Origin: Cannabis sativa
Taxonomy: Eukaryota > Streptophyta > Magnoliopsida > Rosales > Cannabaceae
DNA: 64,000 nt
Direction of reading: 5' to 3'
NCBI RefSeq assembly: GCF_029168945.1
Contig: NC_083605.1
Location: 40,375,280-40,439,279, forward strand
The translations under genes and the position numbers were made by a program. Position 1 is the first letter of the stretch. Each line of letters opens with the position of its first letter. The notes under the pieces were generated by a model, which worked only from the letters and a program-made list of their open reading frames with translations, made no database searches and was not told the DNA's origin. Shown here piece after piece: positions 1 through 11,654 of the stretch.

Positions 1-976
1 GATTCCAAACTTAAAATAATTTTCCACTTTAATTAAATAACATCAAAATATTAATATTTAAGTATCATGATGAAAATCAACTTAGATATTGAAATTTTCA
101 ATTTAATTAAATGTATTAAATTCAAGAAATAAATAATTAAGTATAGAGGAAACTTAATTATTAATTCTAGTTTAATACTAGAAAAATATACTAAACATAG
201 ATTGTACCAAAATTAATTATTAAATAATTAATTTCACAATCAATGATATTTTCCTAATTAAATATTAGAAAATATAATGAGTACTAGAAATAACTATCTA
301 GAATATATATATCATTAACTAAGTATTTTTCTAAAATTAACTTTAAAATATTAAATGAAAAATAAATTTCATATATTTTAAAAGTTAACTATATTGCTAA
401 TTCAATTTTAATTAGGTTAGACTAATATAATTAACCTAATATAATTATTTAAATAAGGCAAATGGGCCTTCACAATTGGGGTAGTTCATGTGAGGGGGAG
501 CTGGGTTCAGTATGTCGTACCCACTTCTAATGGCCCCCAACTCTCACACAAGGCCCAAAAGAGAGGAATTTAACCTTTAAATAAACAATTTTTATTCATT
601 GAATAAGCCCAAATCTAGTTGGGCCTAAATAAAATTACTTATGTCATATTTTATTTTAGCAACCTAGTCCATTTACTTAGTAAAACTTAAATGGGCTTCC
701 TATATGTATCTAAGCCCAATAGCAAACATATAGGCTCACACAGGTCAAATGATTTGGATGGGCCCTATCATGTTACTAGGTTTACACAGATGAAAGAAGT
801 ACAAAATTTACCTGTTACAAATTATTTATAAGATTTATTGACAATTGGACTATGATTAAAATCAGATCATAGGATCTGTCAACAAGTTAATCATAGCAAT
901 TTAGATCAAATGAATGATAGGTTTGTTTAAATTTTTTTTTTGAATAAAAAATATAAATAGATAAACAAACATTGTC
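1..976 (-). mobile_element. Copia element X, distal leader
   Basis: AT-rich sequence without a credible ORF. It is contiguous with 10494-11654 once element A and one copy of its target duplication (972-976, TTGTC) are removed, so I read it as the minus-strand leader of copia element X, downstream of the X primer site. The stretch near 40-100, read on the minus strand, matches the leader of copia element Y near 13590-13650 (shared core AATCATGATACTTAAATATT with small differences). That supports X and Y being one family and places X's coding region beyond the left edge. No splice or promoter signal was seen. Confidence 0.65.
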
Positions 977-3269
977 TGTAAAGACCGCTTAGTTTAATTT
1001 GAAAATTAGCAGTTAATCATGTTTAATTATGAAAATTATTTATAGCTATTTAAATAATTATTATACTGTTATTATTGAATTCAGAGATGCATTTTTATGT
1101 CATTTAGTAGTTTTCATAATTTTGCATTTCCGGTGCCCGGTATTTTGGAACTCGGTGTTTGGCTCAGTAAAATCACAACTTAGTATGTTAGTAGTTTGGG
1201 GCGGTTTATTAGACATTGGGAATGTCAGGAATGGCCGGGAATTTAGAATTTCCCAAAACTATCCCTTTAGTGTTATTTATGTGATTTTAGTGTGAAGGGG
1301 CAAAATGGTCATTTTGCCCCATTATTATTTTGTCATCTAGTTATTTTAATTGTTGAATTATATGTTTATTTTATTAATTGTTGGCTGAAGTATATGGGGG
1401 TAAATTGCTTTTGTTTCTCATTTATTCAAAAAATTCTAAGTTAGAAAAAAATTGGAAAACTTTTTCTCTCTCAAAGCTCTCTCTCTTTCGGCCACCCTTT
1501 GAGCAGCTAGGGCTCTTGATTTGCTCTCTCAACCCTTTGATTTCAGCAACTCTTTGTGTAATCCAAGTCAAGGTTTGATCTCTAGTAACTTTTCTTGTAT
1601 GTTTTCTTGAATTTTTGATGAAAAAGAAGTGTTGTTGCATGCTTGTTTTAGTGGTTCTTGTTGCTGTGAATTATTGTGATGTTTCTGAGGTTTAATCTTG
1701 TTGTTTTAAGTAGGTTAGAGCTAGTGTAAATGCATGTCAATTGCTATGATTTCAAGATTGAAAGTTTTAGCTCAAAGTTTGGTTTTCAAAGAGAATTTTC
1801 GAAATTTGTGGCTGTAGTGTTTGCATGATTTAGGGTTAGTTTTCTGCAGTGTTATTATGCTTGGTTATGAGGTTCTAAGCTAGTTTTGAGGCTTGTTAGT
1901 GAGCTTTAGCCAAGTTTGAGTTTGAACTCAAAGCTTGGAGCTCACATGGTGTTTTTCAATTCTGTGCATTCTAGGTTGTGTTATTGCTTTAGATATGTTA
2001 TTTGGGTCCTATAGAACAGGTCTGGAAGGTTTGAGGTGATTTGGGTTGGATTTGATTGAGTGGTAAATTTTTGAAAAATTCCTGCGAGGAACCGGAATTC
2101 CAGTTGTGCAACCGGAATTCCAAATGAGGGTCCAAGAATTCTCAGAACCGGTCTACCGGTTGGGGAATTTTCAGGAACCCTAGTTTTCCTCGATTTTATG
2201 TTATTTGGGGTATTACCATGCTTTTTATCGATAGGGAAACTGTTAGTTCCTAGTTTAAGTCCCCGGGAAGTGATTTAGCGTATCACATATAGTGTTGTGA
2301 TTTTTTTGGTTTAGGAGCCTGTAATCCGCCGCGCAGATAGCTCCAGTCAGGTTGACCGGCACACCTGAATTCGGAATCCAGGTAAGATTAGTATAACATT
2401 ATGCATATGTAGATTACATGTTTAGCGTGCATGTAGGATGCCTGTTAGATTACATTAGATATGTATGTTGGCTTCGAACCATCCAACTGTGTCACATCGG
2501 TACAGGCTGGGGTATGACCAGCAGCCGAAGTATGACCGGTTCGACCGATTAGGCTGATACTTAGGTTGGTGGTTCCGTACTATTTGATGTATTACGTCGG
2601 TACAGGCTGGAGTATGACCAGCAGCCGGAGTATGACCGGTTTGACCGATTAGGCTAATACTGTAACACGTCAGTACAGGTTGGAGTATGACCAGCAGCCG
2701 AAGTATGACCGGTTCGACCGATTAGGCTGTTACTTGTCAATAGTACCGTCCCTATGAACGTTCAGAATTCAGTACCGTGTTGGACACGGCAGTTAGGGGG
2801 ACTCAGTATCGTGTTGGACACGACAGTTAGGGTTATGGTCAGGGGTATGGGCGTCTGATCATGACCGGGATTTATGTATGAATATTATTATGCTTTTCTT
2901 ACTGAGTCTGTCGACTCATAGTGCTATGTTTATGTGTAGGTAAGGGCAAGGCTAGAGCTGATGGACCGTGAACGAACCTATGGAGATTGTACATGTCGGA
3001 GCGGTTAGGCCTGGAGCGTACGATCATCGGGACAGCGAGGCTATTTTGTAATTAGTCGCTAGGCGACAATTATTTTGTATAATCAGTAAACTTTTGTAAA
3101 TGGTTTTGTAATCGGGATCCTGAGTCTTTTGTATAAATATTTTACAAGTTTAATTAAAAAGCAAAAATTTTAATTAATCATGTTTTCCATAAACCTCGTT
3201 GATTAGCAACGAGCTGCACAGTATGTTTGAAAAATCAAGTAATACGCCTATGCTCGTTAGGGTGTTACA
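977..3269 (+). repeat. 5' LTR of A
   Basis: About 2.29 kb, TG...CA ended, matching 8236-10493 over its whole length with scattered differences. Contents include a pyrimidine-rich stretch near 1465-1490, CCGG-rich palindromes near 2088-2161, three imperfect copies of a repeat at about 2493-2735 (each with CGGTACAGGCTGGAGTATGA and a GTATGACCGGTTYGACCGATTAGGCT block; these are consensus pieces), and an inverted repeat CTCGTTG-ATTAG-CAACGAG near 3197-3215. Short ORFs such as 1029-1295 recur in the other LTR and have no recognisable product, so they are not annotated as genes. Confidence 0.95.
3132..3139 (+). promoter_or_regulatory. Candidate TATA box in LTR of A
   Basis: TATAAATA about 130 bp before the LTR end, conserved in B (16575-16582) and present on the minus strand in C. 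If it drives the genomic transcript, R and U5 would be short. The position is the only evidence; a start further upstream is also possible. Confidence 0.35.
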
Positions 3270-3272
3270 ATT

Positions 3273-3284
3273 TGGTATCAGAGC
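3273..3284 (+). other. Primer binding site of A (initiator Met tRNA)
   Basis: TGGTATCAGAGC lies 3 bp after the LTR end. This 12-mer is complementary to the 3' end of plant initiator methionine tRNA, the usual primer of plant chromovirus and copia minus-strand synthesis. The same site is found in B, C (minus) and H. Confidence 0.93.
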
Positions 3285-3548
3285 CGCCAGGTTGTCTTCC
3301 AAAGATCGTCACGACATGTACAATCATCATCAGCAGTTAGCTCGTTCCACGGTTCCGTAAGCTTTTATTGCTTTAGTAGTTTATTTATTTATTTTATGAA
3401 ATAAGAAAAGCCTGATAGAAAGCATGTTAGTAGCCTGATAGTAGAATGCATGTTTCGTTTTTAATTTCCAAATTAAGCGGCATTAGTAAGCTCTTCTTGA
3501 ATACGACCTGATATGCCAACTCTTGGTTTCGCAGGCGGTTCCGACTAG

Positions 3549-5492
3549 GTGGACGCCAGGCGGACTACCAGGAGCCAGGGCAATTCGGTAGGGTCGAATC
3601 AAGGTCAGGGAGCTCAGTTTCCCCCGCCAGCTAGGGGCCGAGGTAGAGGTCCCAGAGGCAGGGCTCGTGGTCGGGGTGATGAGAACCCGCCACAGGTTGC
3701 CCAGGCTCCCCAAGCCGATCAGGGAGCCCAGAATTGGGAGTTTAGGTTTGCTGAAATGCAAGCCAGAATAGAAGAGCAAGACCTCGAGATACAGAGATTG
3801 AGGCAGAAGGGGGCTCCTGCAGTGCCTGTGCCAGTAGTTCCAGTGGCACTTGCCCCTGCTGCTCAGGCTGAAATAGTGGTGGCGGCCATTAGATTGGAAC
3901 CTTTGTATGAACGGTTCCGGAAGCAAGCACCTCCGGTCTTTCTGGGAGGTCCAGATGTGATGAAGGCCGAACAGTGGCTAACGGTGATCACCAAAATCCT
4001 GAACTTTATGGGTGTCACCGGGAACGACAGAGTAGTGTGTGCCACTTTCCAGTTCCAGGAAGACGCTCTGGTCTGGTGGGACATGGTGTCTCAGATCCAT
4101 GACTTCACTACTATGACCTGGGAAAGGTTCCAGGAACTCTTCAATGCCAAGTATTATAACTAGGCGGTCAGAAGCGCCAAGAGGAAAGAGTTCGCCCACC
4201 TGACCCAGCGAGAGAATATGAGCGTGACCGAGTATACTACTTAGTTCGACCGGTTGGCGAGGTTAGCCTCGGGTATAGTGCCAACCGACTTCAGCAAGAA
4301 AGAGAAGTATCTGGACGGGTTAAATGCGAAGATTAAACATGACTTGATGATCACCACTGACGACAAGACCACCTATGCTGAGATGGCGGAGAAGGCACTG
4401 CGAGCTGAGGGCGCAGTTGGATGTATGTCGGAGTCAGTTAGTACTCCAGTGAGTGGCGGGGCTCCTACCCCTCCTGCATCAGGTGTTAGCAGGGGGAGTA
4501 GTGGTTCGGCCATGGACCAGAAGAGGAGATCATCCACGGCATCCGGAGGCTCGAGTCAGAACAAGAGGTTCTGGGGGAACCAGAATAGAGGTACTCGTTC
4601 TAGTGGTGCAGAGACCCGGTTCTCCTATCCCGAGTGCCCCAGCTGCAAAAGGCACCATCGGGGTGAATGCAAGGGTCAGGGATGCTTTCACTGTGGCATG
4701 CCCGGACACTTCAAGAGGGATTGTCCCCAGCTCCGCTCAGAGGCACCGAGGGCTCCGGCAATACCCACTCCAGCTAGGGTGTTCGCCATCACTCAGGCTG
4801 ATGCAGATGCCAGCCCATCAGTTGTAACAGGTCAGCTTTCTATTAATAACTCGCTTTACTCAGCACTGTTTGATTCTGGGGCTACACATTCTTATGTGGT
4901 AGCCAGAGTCTTTAGTAAATTGGATAGACCGTATGATAGATATGAATCAGGGTTTGGAACCCTATTACCTGGCGGAGAGTTAGTTATCTCCAAAAGGTGG
5001 ATTAGGTCTATGCCGATCAGGATAGATGGTAGAGAGCTAAGTGCTGACTTGATAGAGATGAGCCTAGTAGAGTTCGATATTATTTTAGGAATAGATTTCC
5101 TATCTAAATATTCGGCGAGTATTGATTGCAAAAGTAAGGTGGTGATCTTCCAACCGGAAGGTGAGGAACCTTTTGTGTTTGTTGGTTCAGTTCGGGGATC
5201 TCGGATCCCGGTGATTTCGGCCATGTCAGCTAGAGAATTATTGCATGGTGGTTGTTTAGGGTTTCTGGCCGTGGTGGTGGACACCACTCGGCCAGATACC
5301 ATTCGGCCGGAGGACATCAGGGTAAATCGGGAATTTTTAGACGTTTTTCCCGAAGAACTTCCAGGGTTACCACCTCAGCGGGAGATTGACTTCGTGATAG
5401 ATTTGGCACCAGGGGTGGAACCGGTTTCCAAAGCCCCATATAGAATGGCTCCAGCTGAACTTAAGGAGTTAAAGATTCAGCTCCAAGGGTAG
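3549..5492 (+). pseudogene. gag: A gag and protease part, broken
   Basis: Encodes the structural Gag and the start of Pol. It begins with an Arg/Gly-rich N-terminus (RRTTRSQG, then RGRGRGPRGRARGRGDE), an E/Q-rich helix, and the retrotransposon gag domain (motifs EQWLTVITKILNFMGV and ALVWWDMVSQIHD). The zinc knuckle CFHCGMPGHFKRDC near 4680-4725 should bind RNA. The aspartic protease motif [11 protein letters not shown] is near 4867-4900. The start codon seen in the sister elements is GTG here (3549). In-frame stops fall at 4161-4163, 4242-4244 and 5490-5492, all in one frame, so this was one open frame. It is non-functional as it stands. Confidence 0.93.
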
Positions 5493-6832
5493 CTTGACAT
5501 AGGGTTTATCCAGCCTAGTGTGTCACCTTGGGGAGCCCCGGTTTTATTCGTCAAGAAGAAAGATGGAACTATGAGGATGTGCATCGATTATAGATAATTG
5601 AACAAGCTGACAGTGAAGAATAAATATCCATTACCTAGGATCGATGATTTGTTCGATCAGCTTCAGGGGAAGACGTTCTTTTCTAAGATTGATCTCCGTT
5701 CGGGTTATCATCAGTTGAGAATTCGAGAGGAGGACATTCCGAAGACGGCTTTCCGCACTAGGTATGGACATTATGAATTTCTGGTTATGTCGTTTGGACT
5801 AACCAATGCTCCCGCAGCATTTATGGACTTGATGAATAGAGTATTCAAGGATTTCCTCGATATCTGTGTGATTGTGTTTATCGAAGACATCCTTATGTAC
5901 TCTCAATCAGAAGAGGAGCATGAATTACATCATCAGATGGTACTGCAACGGCTTCGGGAACACAAGCTTTATGCCAAGTTCAAGAAATGCGAATTTTGGC
6001 TATCTCAGGTGTCCTTCTTAGGGCACATTGGGAGCAAAGATGGGATCAAGGTGGATACCGGGAAGATCGAGTCTGTGAGGGATTGGCCGAGACCGAAGAC
6101 AGTGACAGAGATTAGAAGCTTCTTGGGTTTAGCTGGGTACTACCGTAGGTACGTGGAAGGGTTTTCAAAAATTTCAATGCCCCTAACCGAACTCACAAAG
6201 AAGAATCAGCGGTTTGTCTGGTCAGACAAGTGCGAAGCTAGTTTTCATGAACTGAAGCAAAGGGTGATTACCGCTCCAGTGCTAGCTTTGCCTTCAGACA
6301 ACGAGAAATTTGTTGTTTATTGCGATGCATCCAGACATGGCCTGGGGTGTTTGTTGATGCAAGCCGATCGGGTCATAGCTTATGCCTCCCGTCAGTTAAA
6401 GGATTACGAACAGCGATACCCGACTCATGATCTAGAGTTAGCTGCGGTGGTTTTGCATTGAAGATTTGGCGGCATTACCTTTACAGAGAAAGGTGTGAAA
6501 TCTATACCGACCATAAAAGTCTCAAGTATTTCTTTACTCAGAAAGATTTTAACATGAGACAGAGACGTTGGTTGGAATTATTGAAAGATTACGACTGTGA
6601 GATTCTCTATCACCCTGGGAAGGCCAATTTAGTGGCCGATGCCCTGAGCAGAAAGGGTCCCGGGCAAGTAGCTAGTATGGTTCAAATCTCGCCGCAGCTA
6701 GCAGAGGATATGGTTAGATTCAGCGTTGAGTTTGTGGTAGGTCAGCTTCACAACTTAACGCTGCAATCTGATCTGGTGGAAAGAATTAAAGCCGCAGATG
6801 ACGGATCGAGAGTTAATGAAGATCAGAGATGA
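5493..6832 (+). pseudogene. pol: A reverse transcriptase and RNase H, broken
   Basis: Continues the gag frame. RT motifs include [45 protein letters not shown] and [19 protein letters not shown]. The catalytic box reads [10 protein letters not shown] where the family has F-I-D-D, so one metal-binding aspartate has become glutamate. A stop interrupts at 5595-5597. The RNase H part ([13 protein letters not shown], then [19 protein letters not shown] and [10 protein letters not shown]) is split by a one-base loss in a T-run near 6448, where the frame moves from the ORF ending at 6461 to the one starting at 6458. A second frameshift is near 6795. Catalytically dead (inference from the stops and the D-to-E change). 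Confidence 0.92.
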
Positions 6833-8234
6833 GGTTTTGACTAGTCAAGCCAAGGACTTTTCAGTGTCAGACAACGGGATGCTTCTGTATAAAGCTAGGG
6901 TTTGTGTTCCGAATAGTATGGAACTCAGGAATGAGATGTTTGAGGAGCCTCATTCTACCCCGTATTCTCTGCATCCCGGCACCACTAAGATGTACCAATA
7001 TCTTAAACCGTACTTCTAGTGGAGCGGTATGAAGAAGAATTTGGTAGAATTCGTATCGAGATGCCTCACTTGTTAGCAGATTAAGGCTGAACATCAGAGA
7101 CCAGCAGGGTTGTTGCAGCCTTTAACCCTACCTGAATGGAAGTGGGAAGATATCACGATGGATTTTGTGGTCGGGTTACCTAGGACCACGGGTTTGTTTG
7201 ACTCCATCTGGGTAGTGGTGGATCGATTCACGAAATCTGCTTATTTTCTGCCTGTTAGAACAACATTTACAGTAGATCAGTTGGCAGAATTATACGTCAG
7301 AGAGATTGTAAGACTTCACGGGGTACCGAAGTCTATAGTTTCGGATAGGGATCCGAAGTTCACCTCCAAATTTTGGCAGAGTTTACAACGAGCAATGGGT
7401 ACAAAGCTGAAATTTAGCACAGCATTCAATCCTCAAACAGATGGTCAGTCCGAAACGATAATTCAGATATTGGAGGACATGTTGCGAGCCTGTGTTATGG
7501 ATTTTGAAGGCTCATGGAATAAATATCTACCGTTAATAGAATTTTCTTACAACAACAGTTATCAGAGTACGATAGGGATGGCACCCTATGAACTGTTATA
7601 CGGTAGGAAGTGTAGATCTCCCATCCACTGGGATGAGACAGGGGAGAGAAAATACTTAGGTCCAGAGTCAGTGCAACGGACCAATGAGGCAATAGAGAAG
7701 ATAAAAGCTAGAATGCTTGCCTCACAAAGTAGACAGAAAAGTTATGCAGATTCGAAACGCAGAGATGTTGAGTTCCAAGTATGGGACCATGTGTTTTTAC
7801 GGGTATCTCCAATGAAGGGGATCAAACGTTTCGGGAAAAGAGGCAAGTTATGCCCTAGATTTACAGGACCTTTCGAGATTCTCGAGAAGATAGGTCAAGT
7901 GGCATACCGGTTAGCGTTGCCTCCAGCTTTATCAGCAGTTCACAACGTATTCCATGTCTCGATGTTGAGAAAATACGTTTCAGATCCTTCTCATATACTC
8001 AGTTATGAGAGCCTAGAACTGCAGCCAGATATGACTTACGAAGAACAGCCAGTGCAGATCCTGGATAGAAAGGATAAAGTCCTTTGGAATAAGACCATAG
8101 CATTGGTCAAAGTTCTCTGGAGAAACAACAAGGTGGAGGAAGCCACCTGGGAGCTAGAGTCTGATATGAGAGCTCAATATCCTGAGTTATTCAGGTTAGA
8201 TTTCGGGAACGAAATCCTTTTAAGGGGGGGATAG
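6798..8234 (+). pseudogene. pol: A integrase and chromodomain, broken
   Basis: Integrase inserts the DNA copy into the host chromosome. The HHCC zinc-binding region is at about 6950-7090 ([11 protein letters not shown]..., then CLTC). It is interrupted by stops at 7017-7019 (normally Trp in sister copies) and near 7075 (normally Gln). The catalytic core is open from 7110 to 8234: [39 protein letters not shown] and the glutamate helix after NPQTDGQSE. After it come the GPFEILEKIGQVAYRLALP module and a chromodomain-like end (PVQILDRKDKVLWNK, KVEEATWELESDM). In related elements this C-terminus steers integration to heterochromatin (established for chromoviruses). Confidence 0.92.
8222..8231 (+). 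other. Polypurine tract of A
   Basis: AAGGGGGGGA four bases before the 3' LTR. It overlaps the end of the pol frame. This is the expected plus-strand primer. Confidence 0.88.
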
Positions 8235-8235
8235 T

Positions 8236-10493
8236 TGTAAAGACCGCTTAGTTTAATTTGGAAATTAGCAGTTAATCAGGTTTAATTATGAAAATTATTT
8301 ATAGCTATTTAAATAATTATTATACTGTTATTATTGAATTCAGAGATGCATTTTTATGTTATTTAGTAGTTTTCATAATTTTGCATTTCCGGTGCCCGGT
8401 ATTTTGGAACTCGGTGTTTGGCTCAGTAAAATCACAACTTAGTATGTTAGTAGTTTGGGGCAGTTTATTAGACATTGGGAATGTCGGGAATGGCCGGGAA
8501 TTTAGAATTTCCCAAAAATACCCCTTTGGTGTTATTTATGTGATTTTAGTGTGAAGGGGCAAAATGGTCATTTTGTCCCATTATTATTTTGTCTTCTAGT
8601 GATTTTAATAGTTGAATTATATGTTTATTTTATTAATTGTTGGCTGAAGTATATGGGGGTAAATTGCTTTTGTTTCTAATTTATTCAAAAAATTCTAAGT
8701 TAGAAAAAAATTGGAAAACTTTTTCTCTCTCAAAGCTCTCTCTCTTTCGGCCACCCTTTGAGGAGCTAGGGCTCTTGATTTTTCTCTCTCAACCCTTTGA
8801 TTTCAGCAGCTCTTTGTTTAATCCAAGTCAAGGTTTGATCTCTAGTAACTTTTTCTTGTATGTTTTCTTGAATTTTTGATGAAAAAGAAGTGTTGTTGCA
8901 TGCTTGTTTTAGTGGTTCTTGTTGCTGTGAATTATTGTTATGTTTCTGAGGTTTAATCTTGCTGTTTTAAGTAGGTTAGAGCTAGTGTAAATGCATGTTA
9001 ATTGCTTTGATTTCAAGATTGAAAGTTTTAGCTCAAAGTTTGGTTTTCAAAGAGAATTTTCGAAATTTGTGGCTGTAGTGTTTGCATGATTTAGGGTTAG
9101 TTTTCTGCAGTGTTATTATGCTTGGTTATGAGGTTCTAAGCTAGTTTTGAGGCTTGTTAGTGAGCTTTAGCCAAGTTTGAGTTTGAACTCAAAGCTTGGA
9201 GCTCACATGGTGTTTTTAAATTCTGTGCATTCTAGGTCGTGTTATTGCTTTAGATATGTTATTTGGGTCCTATAGAACAGGTCTGGAAGGTTTGAGGTGA
9301 TTTGGGTTGGATTTGATTGAGTGGTGAATTTTTGAAAAATTCCTGCGAGGAACCGGAATTCCGGATGAGGGTCCAGGAATTCTCAGAACCAGAATTCCGG
9401 TTGCAGAACTGGTCTACCGGTTGGGGAATTTTCAGGAACCCTAGTTTTCCTCGATTTTATGTTATTTGGGGTATTGGCATGCTTTTTATCGATAGGGAAA
9501 CTGTTAGTTCCTAGTTTAAGTCCCCGGGAAGTGATTTAGCGTATCACTTATAGTGTTGTGATTTTTATGGTTTAGGAGCCTGTAATCCGCCGCGCAGATA
9601 GTTCCAGTCAGGTTGACCGACACACCTGAATTCGGAATCCAGGTAAGATTAGTATAACAGTATGCATATGTAGATTACATGTTTAGCGTGCATGTAGGAA
9701 GCCTGTTAGATTACATTAGATATGTATGTTGGCTTCGAACCATCCAACTGTGTCATGTCGGTACAGGCTGGGGTATGACCGGTTCGACCGATTAGGCTGA
9801 TACTTAGGTTGGTGGTTCCGTACTATTTGACGTATCACGTCGGTACAGGCTGGAGTATGACCAACATCCGGAGTATGACCGGTTTGACCGATTAGGCTGA
9901 TACTGTAACACGTCGGTACAGGCTGGAGTATGACTAGCAGCCGGAGTATTACCGGTTCGACCGATTAGGCTGTTACTTGTCAATAGTACTGTCGCTATGA
10001 ATGTTCAGAACTCAGTACCGTGTTGGACACGGCAGTTAGGGGGACTCAGTATCGTGTTGGACACGGCAGTTAGGGTTATGGTCAGGGGTATGGGCGTCTA
10101 ATCATGACCGGGATTTATGTATGAATATTATTATGCTTTTCTTACTGAGTCTGTCGACTCACAATGCTATGTTTATGTGTAGGTAAGGGCAAGGCTAGAG
10201 CTGATGGACAGTGAACGAGCCTATGAAGATTGTACATGTCGGGGCGGTTAGGCCTGGGGCGTACGATCATCGGCACATCAAGGCTATTTTGTAATTAGTC
10301 GATAGGCGACAAGTATTTTGTATAATCAGTAAACTTTTTTAAATGGTTTTGTAATCGGGATCCCGAGTCTTTTGTATAAATATTTTACAAGTTTAATTAA
10401 AAAGCAAAAATTTTAATTAATCACGATTTCCATAAAGCTCGTTGCTATGTTTGAAAAACCACGTAATACGCCTATGCTAGTTAGGGTGTTACA
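8236..10493 (+). repeat. 3' LTR of A
   Basis: About 2.26 kb, homologous to 977-3269. Compared with the 5' copy it has lost about 18 bp in the first repeat unit near 9770-9790 (deletion between two GTATGACC sequences). It has also lost a different set of EcoRI-type palindromes near 9352-9425, and most of the hairpin near its end (about 10436-10450). The differences show the insertion is not recent. Confidence 0.95.
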
Positions 10494-11654
10494 TTGTCCA
10501 TGTAACAGATGTGAAATAAGATATTAATATAATTAAATTATTATTCTTAAACTAACCAAATAAATTTTTTATAATTTAGGGTTGTTAAAAACAAACCTCA
10601 AAAATATTAAAATTAGAAACTAATTTTAAAATATCTAGGTTTATTTGAACCAAATTAAATTAAATATCAAATAAGATCAATGATTTGAAAGAAAGAATCT
10701 TCAATATCACTTTCAGATCTTATAATTTAATAAAATTAAAGTAATAAAATAAACCAATTTTAAAATAGATTTGGTTAGATATTTATTATTTTAGGAATAA
10801 AATAATAAATAAATAATAATTACCGTAATTATATGTCAAAATATCTCAATTAAGCAATATTCAAATTTCTACAAAATATCTAAGTTATTTGAATATTTAA
10901 GATATGATTTATAAATTTCCAATAAGGAATAAAATTATATATATAGAAAAATATCATTTTTAAACTTATAATTTATAAATAATTAAATATTTAACAAAAT
11001 AACAAATTTTGAATTTGAAAATATTATGGTAAGTGTATCTATAAAATATCTATATTAATTTTAAATTTATTAATTATTTAATTTGTCATATAAGATAATT
11101 TTAATATAACATTTTAAATAAAAAGACAGAGTTATCTTTTAATTTAAAATATGTTAAATATAAAAATATCAAATCTTATAATTAAATAATATATAAATAT
11201 TAAAAAAGTTAACAAATTTTTAAATCTTACCATAATAGGAAATATTTAAAATTGGAAATATTCCAAAATAGAAATATTTACAAAAAAAGGAAATATTTCA
11301 AATAGGAAAAATCTAAAATTGGAAAAATTTAATTTTGGGAAAAAAACCCCAAAAAATCGCAATTTGTGGGGACACCATTGAACCCCGATTTTCCAAAAAT
11401 CATAACTCTTTCAATTTTTATCGGAATCGAGTTCCGTAAAAACAAAAATTGCTTAATTTTTCACAAGGAATCCAAATAAAATATTTTCAAAAATATTAAA
11501 ATTATTTTTTATGGAAAATTTCGTACAACAAATATATTCATCACATAAGCACATAAAGCAACATGAAAACATCCAAATCAACACAAAACATATAAAACAT
11601 CATTTTAATTTATATTACATGAAAGTAAATCATTACCATGGCTCTGGTGCCAGT
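10494..11654 (-). mobile_element. Copia element X, proximal leader with primer site
   Basis: Very AT-rich untranslated leader of X on the minus strand. Next to the LTR, at about 11636-11652, the minus strand reads CTGGCACCAGAGCCATGG. This resembles the copia initiator-Met primer site TGGTATCAGAGCCATGG with two changes. No coding frame is visible. The target duplication left by A is at 10494-10498. Confidence 0.72.

Larger units (their letters stand above)
977..10493 (+). mobile_element. Ty3/gypsy chromovirus A, complete but defective
   Basis: A full LTR retrotransposon of about 9.5 kb. It has two LTRs beginning TGTAAAGACC and ending GTTACA, an initiator-Met primer site, gag-pol on the plus strand, and a polypurine tract at 8222-8231. 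The 5-bp target duplication TTGTC flanks it at 972-976 and 10494-10498. The polyprotein order is gag, CCHC, protease, RT, RNase H, integrase, then a chromodomain-like C-terminus, which is the order of plant chromoviruses; long LTRs of about 2.3 kb suggest the Tekay/Del group (inference). It is inserted in the leader of copia X. At least six nonsense codons and two frameshifts make it non-autonomous. Confidence 0.97.

Noticed and set aside
1029..1295. 88-codon ORF, repeated at 8288-8554
   Set aside because: It lies in both LTRs of A at the same place, has no recognisable domain, and its minus-strand relatives in C (21539-21727, 28754-28942) are shortened. It is an LTR by-product.
2493..2735. 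Regularly spaced repeats resembling a CRISPR array
   Set aside because: Units are diverged, spacers are themselves related, the locus is a plant LTR, and no cas gene is present.
10500..11640. AT-rich stretch as a possible centromere satellite or matrix attachment region
   Set aside because: It has no tandem periodicity and joins a copia primer site and LTR, so a retroelement leader explains it.
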